64,000 nt of DNA from Dermatemys mawii (GCA_007922305.1 ML677358.1:15025564-15089563), one strand, 5' to 3'; shown: positions 33,963 to 45,004, numbered from the stretch's first letter. Program-made: numbers and translations. The notes: a model not told the origin generated them from the sequence alone.

Positions 33963-34514
33963 TGAGACAAATGGCAGCCTTTTGGAACTTCTGGTGAGTC
34001 TCAGCTGTACAGAGGCTAAAAAGGAGGCTACATCTTTCTAGCTTCCAAGGCTTTTCGTTTACCCCCAGACACCCCCCTAGATCTCAGGGGGATTGCACTG
34101 GTGCAGCTAAGGGCAGATCTTAGCCCCGAGTTTTTCCATTCATTTTTCTTTTTAAATCAATTTGTTAACTTACAATTGCCAGTAGGTGAGAAATCCGCCT
34201 TGGTCTGCCATAACGGGGAGATACACCCTTTGATCACAGCCGGCCTAAGAAAATTTGTAAGCATTGGGGTGGCTGTTCCAGTGCTATGGACATGGAGACT
34301 GTAATGTTGACAGGACACAGGTGTTTTTACCGCTATATTATCTTACGATTTGCACCATGCCTATGCTACAGGTTCTGCCATTGGTCGCACCTTTGCAGCT
34401 GCTGCTATGCAGGAGAATGCTTATCTGTCTTCCTCAGGTAGCTGCACCTAGGGTCGCATGCCTGACTTACGCTTTTGACTATCCTGCATGCCAGGGAGCG
34501 CTGGCTGGGAGTTT

Positions 34515-35095
34515 ACATTGAATTTTTTGTTGTTGAAAGATGGCTGTTTGAAAAATGGGTTGTTTTTTAATTTAAAAAAGTATTTATTTTTTTACATTTT
34601 CAATTATTTTTATGAAACCACAACTGATTTTTTGTTGATGTTTGGATTCCATTTGCCCCGTTCCTCCTCCTCTTTTTTTTCACTTTTACAGGGAAAATGG
34701 AAAAAAGGGTGGGAAACGGGGGAAAATATGGGCTTGATGAACATTTTTGGTTGAAACTGTGGAAACTTGGGTTTTCAACAAAATCTTCCCAGACAGTGCC
34801 TGCTTTCCTCGGAAAATTTCCTTTTCATCAAGCATCTGAACATTGTTCCATTTTTGGCCAAAACCTTTTTGGTTTTGTTTCTTTTTTTTTGAATGAAACA
34901 TCAAATTTTCTGTAGAAAAATAAACCCATTTTCTGACCAGTTGTAGGAAAAAACCTGAAATTTGCAAAATGAAAACCAGCAAATGTTGATGCAAATTCTG
35001 ACTGGATGAAAACGCCCCTTCTCCCAGTCTGCGGAATGTTAACAATTTCAAAATGTTGTGAAAAATCATCACCACTTTCTGACCAGATCTAAGAT
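34515..35095. repeat. A/T-rich low-complexity region
   Basis: It has long T and A runs (TTTTTTAATTTAAAAAAG, CTTTTTTTTCAC, TTCTTTTTTTTTGAATG) and repeated GGAAAA/TTTTCC words. Open frames within it are composition-driven. It may be the remains of an unidentified repeat. Confidence 0.45.
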
Positions 35096-35417
35096 GGTGG
35101 CAGTTGCCACTCAACCAATCTTGATTGCGGCTTAGCGACATGTATCGCTGGGCTCAAAAGCATTCCAGCAGCAGAGGTTAAAACCTGTCTGAAGATATTT
35201 TCCCTTCTTGTTTTGCACAAACAGTGCTACATACTAATGAGATTAGAGAAAAAATAGTTCTCTCTTTTATCAGCACTTTGGATGGGATCTTTCAAGGCCC
35301 TCAGGCAGGACTGGAGTTTTCTGCTCCCCTTGACGTCCATCATAAAGCTCTCATTGACTTCAGTGGGAGCCCAACTCAGCCAGTGCTGAGTAAGGGCTTT
35401 TGAAAACCCCATTCTCA

Positions 35418-35702
35418 TTGGCAGCTCTTGCGATTTTATCCAAATCCCATGATACTTGGGGTTTTTCTTAAAGCCTCAGCTGCTGGAATCTGGTTATCAC
35501 CTGAGAAGCTGAGCTTTCATTTAAAACAAAAGGGAACTTCTGGCCTTCATGGATGTGGAGAAAAGCTTGAAAATGAGCCAATGCCAGGAGGCAAATTAAA
35601 AAGAACGTCAATGTTATTTTTTTAATCCCACGACTTTTAAGCTAGTCTCATGATTTTGGGGGCTTGACTCATGATTTCTGAACACGTGCGGTTGGCAGTA
35701 CA
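35418..35702 (+). mobile_element. hAT-like miniature element (copy B)
   Basis: It is a relative of 28651-28966 in the same orientation: GATACTTGGGGTTTTTCTTA, GCTGCTGGAATC, CTTCTGGCCTTCATGGATGT, ATCCCACGACTTTTAAGCTA, CATGATTTTGGGGG, CTGACTCATGATTTCTGAAC, ending GGTTGGCAGTAC. Ends are more decayed than in copy A; borders are approximate. Confidence 0.55.
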
Positions 35703-35914
35703 TTTGTGTATAGCCAGTTTCATGTTTCCCCTGAATAATCAGGTAAGGGCCTATCCTACAAGTGGAGACTGTTATCCACACAGAGTCCCAAGGAAATCAA
35801 GGAGACTCCACAGAGCCATAAGGGTCCCTCCATGGAAATCCCAACCTTTAATTCTCTCTGTCGGCTCATTTAGCCCCCTGCATTGCCATGTCTGAGCACC
35901 TCCCAAGGAGTTAT

Positions 35915-36085
35915 GGGTTTGTCCTCACAACACCTCGGTGAGGCAGGGAAGTATGTATTATTATCCCCATGGGATCCTGAGGCACGGCGAGATTAAGTAA
36001 TGTGCCCAAGGTCACAACAGGAGAGCATCAAAGCTGGGAATTGAACTCAAGAATTCCAGACCAGGACCTAACCCTTTGCTGTTTG
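35915..36085 (-). repeat. MIR-type SINE, reverse orientation
   Basis: The given strand carries TCCTCACAACACCTCGGTGA, TATTATTATCCCCATGGGAT, TGAGGCACGGCGAGATTAAG, TGCCCAAGGTCACAACAGGA and AGCTGGGAATTGAACTCAAG, the reverse complement of a MIR core and its tRNA-like part. Confidence 0.8.
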
Positions 36086-36089
36086 CGAG

Positions 36090-36700
36090 AGAAATTCTCA
36101 CAGCAACATGGTGTAGCGAGGCGACAACTCACCAGTGCGGCACCTCCTGCTGGTTGTCTGGGAATTAGCTCTTTTTCCGCTGCAGAGCGCCCTCTGCAGG
36201 CTGGTGTCTCACCTGTCGCTCGCCCTATTGTCCCTCCCAGACCCCAGTGCCCTTTAACTTTGGAGTTTGCCCCCTGGCAGTACCCCCATACTCTGGGTCT
36301 CCCCTCCCAGGGGACCCCCAACCTCCCCAATTCCACCTTGCCTCAGTGGCTACTGCCAGTCAGCATCTAGCCCCCATTCTCTGGGGCAGAGTGCAGGCTG
36401 TAAGCCACATATCTTTGGCAAGGGTGGTTTGGACCTGCTGCTTCTGCCTAACCCCGGGCTGCACCTTTGCACCCCGTACCTGTTTTAGGCCTCGCTCAAA
36501 GCCTGCAGCCTGGGGAGTTGCCAGGCTGGAGCTTCCCAGCTCCTTTTGCTTTTCCCCATCCCTTCTCTGCCTCAGACACCCTGTCTCTCTGGCAGCGAGG
36601 TCGTCATCCCTCCAGACTTGTTTTAACCCTTTTAGAGCTGGAGCAGGAATGGGAATAGGAAAATGTGAGTGGAGAGCCACAAAAAATGGCAGAGGATGGT
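36090..36700 (-). repeat. ~0.6-kb dispersed repeat, copy 1 (reverse)
   Basis: Its reverse complement matches 43330-43870 in order. Translation in the shared frame of both copies gives KPAAWGVARLELP here and RPAAWGVAKQELP there, and ETPACRGR here matches YTPACRGC there. There is no recognisable protein; the long open frames on both strands are composition effects. The GC-rich, promoter-like make-up with a TATA-like GGTATAAGGG in copy 2 could fit an LTR, but ends were not fixed. Confidence 0.6.
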
Positions 36701-36719
36701 GTGAGGCCTGCAACTTACT

Positions 36720-36957
36720 TAGCTGGCTCAGTTTTTGAACCTGACTTGGATTTCAAGTTGATCATGCCCTTTAAGAAATGTCCTGGATTGAATAAGTCCG
36801 AAGAAAGGTTACAAACATGACAGGTTTTACATATACAGACAATACAATTATTTAGAGGGGACTTACATGAGGTATTTGGGATTAATGGAAGGTGTAGTAA
36901 AAAACCAATCAACCCCTCAATTTTGGGATGTCTCATGAGAAGAAAACAAGGGCTCAC
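36720..36957 (-). mobile_element. Possible second PLE fragment (linker before GIY-YIG domain)
   Basis: A reverse-strand frame contains PLNNCIVCICKTCHVCNL and SSDLFNPGHFLKGMINLKSK. The spaced cysteine pairs followed by an F-NP...K.F.LKS block resemble the region just before the GIY-YIG domain in some vertebrate PLEs. The domain itself is absent because the ~0.6-kb repeat adjoins. This is a weak match made by eye. Confidence 0.3.
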
Positions 36958-37305
36958 TCGATCACAATAAGGGTAGGTATATTGAAAACAAGTGGAAGGC
37001 CATGCTACTTCACGCAGCTGTGATCCTCACAGCCACATAAGGTGAGAAAATCAGGGCTTGGTGCCTAGATTTCAGGGAGGTTAGTACTTTATGAACAATA
37101 CTGACATTGTATTTCAACATGCTACTATACGAACGATCAAATCTCTAGCCTCAGGGCATCAGCTGATTGCCACAAGAGTTGGGAAGTAATTTTCCCACAT
37201 TTAAAGCCTTGCACAATTGGCCAGGTGCACTGTTTTAGTTCACCGCCCTTTGAAGCATCCAGATAGGCCACTGCAGAGACAGGATACTAGAGCTGATGGG
37301 TATCT

Positions 37306-37589
37306 AGGGCCAGCCCCAGGCACCAGTGCTCCAAGCACGTGCCTGGGGCAGCAAGCCGTGGGGGATGGCCTGACGTTCGCCATCAGGGCGGCAGTCTTTG
37401 CCAGCATTTCGGCGGGAGGTCTGCGGCTGCCGCGGATTCGGCAGCATTTCAGCGGCTGGGACGACGTGGCCATGGGATGTGTGAACCTCCTGCAGAAACG
37501 CTGCTGAATCCGCAGCAGCCACGAACCTCCCACAGGTGTGCTGCAGAAATTCCACGCTTGGGGTGGTAAAAACCTTAGAGCCGCCCCTG
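37306..37589 (+). mobile_element. hAT-like miniature element, GC-rich
   Basis: The left end AGGGCCAGCCCCAGGC and the right end AGAGCCGCCCCTG are diverged inverted repeats of the CAGGGGCGGCTCT type. Flanks GGGTATCT and TTGTATCT agree at 6 of 8 bases, compatible with an old 8-bp target duplication. The interior has GCGGATTCGGCAGCATTTC and its inverted echoes and is CpG-rich, but codes for nothing. Confidence 0.6.
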
Positions 37590-38364
37590 TTTGTATCTAT
37601 CACTCCTTGTGGTGGTCCTGCCCCTGGACTTTGGGGAATAGGTTCTGATGGAAACTTCTCCTCATGTATTCTAGGCAGAGAGGTTTCAGCTGTCCATGGG
37701 CCTGATCCTGCTCAGTGATGAGTGAAAAGCTAAACAAAAAGCAGAGGCCCAACCAATCAGGTTTCACTCAAATGGGTGTTTCTGAAACCATAAACCTACC
37801 GGTTCCCCTGTGCTCCATAGAGGCTTCCAGGAAAAACGGGGCAGATCAGACTTAAATTCCTAATGTAAAAGCTAGCAGAAAATGATAACTTGTGGTGCCT
37901 CCTTATTCATTATGAAGAGCAAAAATGGGCATGCACATATTTTTTTTCCCTATAAAAGTGACCTCTAAATTGTTCATAGGGCTCAGTGCACTTACCGTGC
38001 ACACTCTGAGATTCATCCCCTTCCATTTTCCCTCCACCCACATCAGGTTTGAGGATGTCTTAAGATGCAGAGCAAGACTCCTCTGTTCATTTACCTTCTT
38101 ACTGTGGGCTGGGCTCCAGCAGGAATTGTCTCATTAGTGGTTGGGGATGGGTTTGATTAGTGCTAATTGATTTCTGGAAGCAGTTGGTTAATTTGGGGAA
38201 CATCTGCTCAAGTGCTGGGTGCACGGTAAGTAAATACAAGTGAATAGTAATGATTTGGAAGAGGAAAGAGATTGGAGGCAAATCAACTCACCCAAATTTC
38301 CTCCTAGCCAATCCTGGTTCCACTGAGATGAATTTGATCCCTGTTGATCTTGCCTTCTCTTCTT

Positions 38365-38480
38365 TTTATTATTTATATTGCAGAAGCATCAAGAGGGCCC
38401 AACTGAGATGGGGACCCACTGTGCTAGGTGCTATACAAACACATAACAAGAGACAGCCCCTGCTCCAAAGAGTTCACAAC
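38365..38480 (+). repeat. Dispersed amniote repeat, second copy
   Basis: The phrases GGGACCCACTGTGCTAGGTG, CTATACAAACACATAACAAG and TGCTCCAAAGAGTTCACAAC align in order with 33150-33335. It runs straight into a reverse MIR-type tail (next entry). Confidence 0.6.
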
Positions 38481-38612
38481 CTAACTAGACAAGGCAGGGA
38501 AAGTGACCTGTCTAAGATCACATGGTAGGTCACTGGCAGAGCTGGGAATAAACCCAGTTCTTCTTAGCCCCAGTCCAATGTCCTAACCACTAGACCATGT
38601 TTCCCTAGCTCA
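38480..38612 (-). repeat. MIR-type SINE 5' part, reverse orientation
   Basis: The given strand has CTAAGATCACATGGTAGGTC, ACTGGCAGAGCTGGGAATAA and CAATGTCCTAACCACTAGAC. This is the reverse complement of the tRNA-related portion of MIR-like SINEs. Confidence 0.65.
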
Positions 38613-38619
38613 GTGTCTC

Positions 38620-40185
38620 CCTTGCCAGGTCATGGACTTTTAGAAGCTGTAATGAGCAAGGAGTTTAAATCCAACCCCAAATTCTGAATAGGTCCCACAA
38701 TGCTCTGCAGAAGAGAATGCTGTGTTTTTCAAGAAGATGAAGTCATCTGCAGATGAAGCCATCTGGCACCATGATGGCTTCAGGAACTCGGAGAAACAGA
38801 AGGTTTAGTGCAGGTTGGGATGTCAGCATGCTGAGGGGGATGTCATCACTCCTGCAAACAGATGGGACCCCGATGAGAGAGAGAGAGAGGCCACAATATA
38901 GCCCAGCAGAAGGCAGGACTCTGTGGGGAATGCAATCAGGCACACAGCAGACCTGCTGGCACTGGGCATATAGGTGCATTACAGTCTTAATTTCATCCTC
39001 CATTCAAAGCGGAGATGTGTCAGGACGATGGACCCCAAGCACTGTTCTCCCAGGCGGGAGCAGGTAGGACACAGCCTGACCGTGGACATCGCTGTGGGAT
39101 GAGTTGGCTAGTCAGCATGTTTCTACACCATCAGTCTGCCTTTATAAGTCATTACCTCACTTTCAGCCAATCGGTTTCCATCCACTGCCAGAACGCTTAG
39201 GTCATCTTTGGCTCCAGTCACTGTCACTGAAAACAGTGTGTTCTCTTGCTGCGGTTTCTGGAGGGCATTCCCTTGGCGCACAGGAAAAAGGAGTGGGAAG
39301 GACAAGGGATCGTCGGCTCCTTGAGTCTCAGGGAAATGGTCACGAGCAATATTCCCACTTGATCCTAGTGATGGTCTCACCTGAATACTCCAGAGGAAGG
39401 TGAAAAGATCCTTCCAGCTCATCCAGGGCGGGGGGGAAATTGCTTCTCAGCTAACTCCACATTTTGCAATAAGTTTAACTGTGAGTTTGTGAGCATGGAT
39501 CCCTGTCATTAGATTTCTGATCCCATCCCCAGGTACGGCTCATTCGAATCCCTAGCTCCCTTTTGTTGTCAGTGCCTTGAAGTCCTTTACCCAGTAATGG
39601 AGTCAGCCCAAACTTGATGTTTGCTCACACCCACCACTATGGCATGCACTGTAAAAGGCTATTTCTAATGCACGTATCGTGAATAAACCCATCCACTGGA
39701 TCTCTGACGCATGCAGGACCAGCCAGCCAGCCTCTCTGCCACCCTCTGCAGACCTCAACACTGGTTGCCTCCTAACACCCCCCAAGGCAGGAGTCCCATC
39801 ACCAACTTCCTGGCGGCAGTTTGCAGAGTGCCCTGGTTGCCCTGGGAGGACGAGCAGCATAGACAAATCCTTGTATCTTCACAGCCCCATGTGTCTCATA
39901 GCACCCCACTGAGGTCAGAGGAACCAGGCTTTGGTGAGCCATTTATGCAGAAGAAAGAGGTTTGGGGCACAGAGGTGGGAAGGGGACTGCTATTGAAAAG
40001 TGTGGAGAGGGGAGACTGGAAGAAATGATGGGTTAATAGGTCAGGGTTAATTAAAGGGGGAAGCAGAGGATTGAACCACAAACATGAACTGAATATAGGA
40101 AAGGGTTAGAAAAGTAATGGGTGAGGGCTGCGGGAGGGTGGGAGGAAACCTTCACAAATATATATAGACTGACACTATGGCTCTT
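38620..40185. other. No gene recognised (1.6 kb)
   Basis: Frames on both strands lack family resemblance. A short GAGAGAGAGAG run lies at 38876-38888. The region ends at the LINE remnant that starts at about 40186. Confidence 0.45.
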
Positions 40186-40999
40186 TACTGAGCATGGTGT
40201 CTGGGTCGGTGAGTTCTTTGATGACTGCTGAGTCCAATGTGCAAATGACAGTCCCGTCCACAGGTCGGGTATGGCCACGTACTAGCAACACTCTGAATCT
40301 GAGCAGCAGATTCTTTCCTCCTCTGAGGCTGGTCATCACAAAGTTTGGTCCAGTCCACCTCACTCCATTTCCAAGCTGATCGTCCGCCAACCAGAGCGGT
40401 TTTCTGCACTCCTTTCCCAAGCATTCGCAGAGCTTCCAAAGGACACTGAATCATCTTTGCATCCTGAAGACCCTTTGCGAGCCTCAGCATACAGCATACT
40501 CTTCAAGATCCTGTAATCCAGCATTTACTTGACATGTCCAAGCCACCTGAGTCTTTCCTTACTAATCAATGTTCCCATGAAAGACATACCAGCATGATTT
40601 AACACTTCCATGTTTGTTACCCTGGCTTGCCATCTTATTTGAAGAATTTTACCCAAGCATCATCATCTGATATGAAAATTGTCTAGTTGTTGGGTATGTT
40701 TGCCATAAGGCATCCATATTTCTGAGCTATATAGAAGAGTGGATAAAACATGCCTCATAAGTATGGATTTTTAATTTAGTTGACAATTTGTTATTGTTCC
40801 CGGCTCTGTCTTGCAAAAGACCAATGTTCCTGGCTGCTTTTCTGATTCTGCTAGTAAGCTCAGCATCCAGATCTTCATTGCTGGTAACAGTAGAGCCAAG
40901 GTAGCAAAACTGGTTAACAACATCTAGATGGACACCATCTAAGGTGATATCTGGAACTGTCTCTGAAGAGCCTTGGCACATGATAGTCTTCTTCAGGCT
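40186..40999 (-). mobile_element. Non-LTR LINE, C-terminal part (left of the CR1 insertion)
   Basis: On the minus strand the remnant begins SLKKTIMCQGS, continues VVNQFCYLGSTVTSNEDLDA and LTSRIRKAARNIGLL, later RWLGHVK and finally CGRDCHLHIGLSSHQRTH. This order (LGSTV block, R.IGKA block, GHV block, closing CxxxC/H-type finger) is that of a LINE reverse transcriptase C-terminus common in vertebrate and insect genomes. Several stops and frame changes show it is dead. Its upstream part lies at 42077-42210, separated by a CR1. Confidence 0.8.
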
Positions 41000-42076
41000 G
41001 GATCTAGCCAGCTTTCTATCCTTCTGTCAAGGATAGAAAGCTGGCTAGATTGTCAGGCTCAACGGGTAGTAATCAACGGCTCGATGTCTATTTGGCAGCC
41101 GGTATTAAGCAGCCTGCCTCGGAGTCGGTCCTGGGGCCAGTTTTGTTCAGTGACCTAGATGATGGAATTAATTGCACCCTCAGCAAGTTCACAGATAACA
41201 CTAAACTCAGATGAGAGGTAGGTATGCTGGAGGGTAGGAACAGGGTTCAGAGTGACCTAGATCAATTGAAGGATTGGGCCAAAAGAAATCTGATGAGGTT
41301 CAACAAAGACAACTGCAGAGTCCTGCACTGAGGATGGAAGAATCCCATGCACTGCTACAGGCTGGGGACTGACTGGCTAAGCAGCAGTTCTGCAGAAAAG
41401 GACCTGAAGATTACAGTGGATGAGAAGCTAGCTATGAGTCAGCAGTGTGCCCTTGTTGCCAAGAAGGCCAATGGCATTTTGGGCTGCATTAGTAGAGCAT
41501 TGTGTTCAGATCGAGGGAAGTGATTATTCCCCTCTATTCAGCACTTGTGAGGCCACATCTGGAGTATTGCATCCAGTTTTGTTCCCCCCACTACAGAAGG
41601 GATGGGTACAAATTGGAGAGAGTCCAGCAGAGGGCAATAAAAATGATTAGAGGCTTGGGGGACATGATGTATGAGAAGAGGCTGAGGGAACTGGGCTTAT
41701 TTAGTCTGCAGAAGAGAAGCGTGAGGGGTGATTTGATAGCAACCTTCAATGACTTGAAGGGGGGTTCCAAAGAGAATGGAGCTCAGCTGTTCTCAGTGGT
41801 GGCAGATGACAGAACAAGGAGCAGTGGTCTCAAGTTACAGTGCGGGAGGTCTAGGCTGGATATTAGGAAACATTATTTCACTAGGATGGTGAAGCACTGG
41901 AATGGGTTACCTAGGGAGTAGTGGAATCTCCATCCTTAGAGGTTTTTAAGGTCAGGTTTGACAAAGCCCTAGCTGGGATGATTTAGTTGGGGATTGGTCC
42001 TGCTTTAATCAGGGGGTTGGACTAGATGACCTCCTGAGGTCCCTTCCAGCCCTGATATTCTATGATTCTATGATAA
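41000..42076 (+). mobile_element. CR1 LINE, 5'-truncated, inserted into the older LINE
   Basis: The plus strand encodes a broken CR1 ORF2 C-terminal half: CTLSKFTDNTKL (41176-41211; the catalytic FADD is FTDN), then in another frame ALVRPHLEYC, RLRELGLFSLQKR, DDRTRSSGLKL and HYFTRMVKHWNGLPRE (41502-41921), a 3' UTR with GGACTAGATGACCTCCTGAG and the terminal ATTCTATGATTCTATGAT. It sits exactly between two adjacent parts of one other LINE. Its 5' end is a foldback (next entry). Confidence 0.9.
41002..41050. repeat. 22-bp perfect inverted repeat at the CR1 5' junction
   Basis: Arms 41002-41023 and 41029-41050 are perfectly complementary around a 5-base loop (CTGTC). The right arm is genuine CR1 sequence (GGATAGAAAGCTGGCTAGAT). 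The left arm is an inverted duplicate of it lying between the host LINE and the truncated CR1. Confidence 0.9.
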
Positions 42077-42210
42077 GCTTATTGCTAGCCCCAAGATTTA
42101 GCATGAGTCAGAAAGCTTGGTAATAAGATATTGTAGTGCATCAACATTATGAGCCACAAGGGCTGCATCATCTGCAAACCACAGGTCCCTTCTGAATATC
42201 TCATACAAAT
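42077..42210 (-). mobile_element. Non-LTR LINE, reverse-transcriptase core (right of the CR1 insertion)
   Basis: The minus strand gives FADDAALVAHNVDALQYLIT, KLSDSC, a stop, then ILGLAISL. FADD is the catalytic reverse-transcriptase motif. GLAISL runs into SLKKT at 40999 once the CR1 is removed, as expected of the intact family (GLEISLKKT-type). Confidence 0.8.
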
Positions 42211-42214
42211 AAGA

Positions 42215-43290
42215 GGGAAGCATTTATATTAAGAAGTGTAGAGGGACACAGAATTGATTGCAGAGGCAAAGGGTCAAACCAAACTAGAGAGGCGATTGGC
42301 CAGGGCTTTCCCCGTATGGCAGAGGCAAGCTGAGCTGAAGGATGGTGTGAAATGTGGGTTTGCACCTGTGCTGTTGTTGTTAGGTGTTGGCAGTTCACTC
42401 AGCAGGGACTGGTCAGGCGACAGCCATTGCTTTGGGAAGCCAATAGATCTCAGCGGGTCAGGCGACTGTATCAGTCCTGTGACCCCAATGACCTTGGCTG
42501 AGTCCTTATTCAGGGCCAGGCCTGAAGATGCATGTTATAGTCTAGAGAAATTGCCAAAGCAGTTCAGTGAGCGGGGATTTGCCTGTCACGCCACTAGGGC
42601 ATAGGAAGGAACTTGATAATGCATGTGACATGCAGCAGGGATTTGATTTGGGAACACCCCAGGCTCCTGTAGCTCACTCTTTGGCACAACTTACATTAAG
42701 AGTGAGCTGCAAAGAGGACCAAAGGGAGTGATTATCCCTTCTTTTGCTGTTTTAGGACAGATACAGTTGACGGCAAAATTCCCAGGGCAGTCACACCTGA
42801 GCCGGATAGAAAGAGACGATGGATAAATCCCCTGCTCCTTAGGGATTATACATCGATTTCATTGTGCATCACAGGGAATACAATAACCATGATGGTTAGC
42901 TTGATGCCATTGTCACTGAGCAGGGACGAGTAACAATATGGGATGCCTAGCCCAAAGTAACATTCAGAAACAAACAGGTCGTGTTTAAAGTAATTCTGAG
43001 CAGGGTGTCTGGACATGTAGCAACATGGCAGGGGATCTTAATGTTGTCTCCCTGTGAATGATATTGTGCAGGCACCGGTGGACGGAGCGTCCAGGAGATT
43101 TCCCAATCTGGCCGAGCGGTTTTCCCATTTTGACAATTCTTGCACAACCACCCAAAGGGAGAAGTTGCTCAACTCGCCAATAAAGAATGAATGGTTCCTC
43201 TGCTTCATCCACTGGTGCAAAATTGTTGTTCGCGGAATGCTTGGGGGGGCCCATCCTGCATTCCTTGTGGTTACCCGCTCCAACCCTGGA
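42215..43290. other. No gene recognised (1.1 kb)
   Basis: No element or exon was identified. The reverse-strand open frame that spans 42985-43761 is mostly the antisense of the repeat that follows, and shows no domain. Confidence 0.45.
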
Positions 43291-43299
43291 AGGGTTCAA

Positions 43300-43900
43300 A
43301 GCCAGTCCTTGGAGAGGACTGCGGCCTGAGGAGCAAGTAGGCTGATTGGAGAAGCAGCCACAGGTGGGCCATGCCCCAATCAGGCCACACCTGGCCCTGG
43401 TATAAGGGCTCAGGGAGGAGCTGGGAGAACAGTCTCCCTCCAGCCTTAGAGGAAGAAGGACCTGGCTGCCTGGAGGTTCAGGATGCAGGTGACCGAGCAG
43501 GGCTGGGGAGAGGCGAGAGGATCTGGGGAGCTCCTGCTTGGCAACTCCCCAGGCTGCAGGCCTGCTAACAAGGCCTATGAGTAGGCACTGGGGCTGCAAA
43601 GGGACAGCTGACTGGCAAGTAGCCCTAGACCGAGGCAAGGTGGGGCTCAAAGGATTGGGGGTTTCCCAGGGAAGGGAGACCCAGAGAGAGTGGGGGCACT
43701 GCCAGGGGGAGCACCCTAGACAGAGGAGCACCGGGGTACGGGAGGGACACGGGGCCAGCAACGGTTATACACCGGCCTGCAGAGGGTGCTCTGGAGCTGG
43801 AAAGAGCTAATTCCCAGACGTGTAGCAGGAGGCTCCGCCGGATGAGTCATCGAATCGCCACAGGAGCACACGGGCTGCCAGGTTGGAGCACATTGGTGGA
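43300..43900 (+). repeat. ~0.6-kb dispersed repeat, copy 2 (forward)
   Basis: It is an inverted relative of 36090-36700 (shared frame PAAWGVAKQELP on the minus strand; TPACRG on the plus strand). It has GGTATAAGGGCTCAGGGAGG near 43400, resembling a TATA box in an LTR, then a purine-rich body with GGAAGGGAGACCCAGAGAG. Direct repeats marking its ends were not found. Confidence 0.6.
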
Positions 43901-43969
43901 ACCGTTATCGGTAGCCTGAACCATCTGTAACACAACAAATACTTGCATCTCATGGGCAGGCAGGCTCTC

Positions 43970-44225
43970 ATCCTAGCCCTGAAGCAGAGGACCCCAGCTG
44001 GTGGGAGGGAGGGAGGTGGACAGGATTGAGCAATGGGGAGGGGGGACAGGAGCGAGTGACAGGGATGGGGCCTTGGGAGAAGAGGCGGAGCAGGGGCCTG
44101 GCCTCGGGGAACAGGTAGGGAGGGGAGAGGTTCCAGCTCTCCTGCTGTAGTGTCCAGTTTTCGGAAATTAGAAAGTTGGCTCCCCTATGGCCGGAACAGG
44201 GTTGCCATCTTCCGGCAGGAGGCAG
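43970..44225. repeat. G-rich dispersed repeat fragment
   Basis: A purine-rich section (GTGGGAGGGAGGGAGG, GGGGAGGGGGGACAGG, AGGCGGAGCAGGGGCCTGG) leads into GTGTCCAGTTTTCGGAAATT and AGAAAGTTGGC. That order is familiar from many turtle-type repeat copies, possibly a miniature DNA element, but the borders are not clear. Confidence 0.4.
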
Positions 44226-44889
44226 GAGGGCTCCCGTCCCTAAGCCAATATGGCGAGTGGGGTCACGCCAAACATTTTCAGCAAAAGGGGATTTGGATGA
44301 AAAATGCTTTTCAAACAAAACCGCGGCTATCTTTGTGAAAAAATGTGAGTTTTGGTAAATATAGATTTATTTTCTTCCCTGGAGAAGAAGAAGAATGGGA
44401 GAGAAAGCTGGGGTGTCAGTGTGCTGCACTGGTCTAAACAGGGGTTCCTGTCACTGCAGCTTCCCCTCATCCGTAAAGCAACCCAATGTAGTAGACAAGG
44501 CCTTAGGTTTCATTGGCCGGCTCCCAGATGATGGCTGCTCCATTACTCACATCACCGCCAGTGATCAAATGAGCTCTAGCTGCTAATTACCTGTAGAATA
44601 CGCAGGGAGACTTTGAAGGGAATTTCCTTCTGCGCCCCCTCGAAACACCAGATTTCACTTAAGCCGCTTTCAATGAACAATTCCTGTGGTTTCGCTTTGT
44701 GCTTATTGTATCAGGTTCTGGCAGCACTAGTTGTTCCAGGCTGCAGCTGTGGCATTTCCTAGGCTCCACTGTCCTTTAGTTGAAATGGGAATCACAGAGA
44801 CCCAATCGCTTGTCACGAGAACGGGAGAGAGCATCACGGCACTTGTCCAGGTGCTGGCATGGGGATGATATGATACGGGGATGGTAGCT

Positions 44890-45000
44890 GAGCATCTTCT
44901 GCAACTTAATGAGTTTATCCTCACAGCACCCTTTGAGGTAGGGAAAAATCATTCCCATTTCACAGATGGGGAAACTGAGGCACCAAGCGATTCTTATAAA
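44890..45000 (-). repeat. MIR-type SINE core, reverse orientation
   Basis: The given strand reads TTATCCTCACAGCACCCTTT, GAGGTAGGGAAAAATCATTC and CCATTTCACAGATGGGGAAA, then CTGAGGCACC. This is the reverse complement of the MIR core. Confidence 0.8.
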
Positions 45001-45004
45001 GTAT

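Noticed and set aside
42985..43761. 258-codon open frame on the minus strand
   Set aside because: It is the antisense of the GC-rich ~0.6-kb dispersed repeat; the same phrase occurs in the other copy at 36.2-36.7 kb and there is no protein domain.
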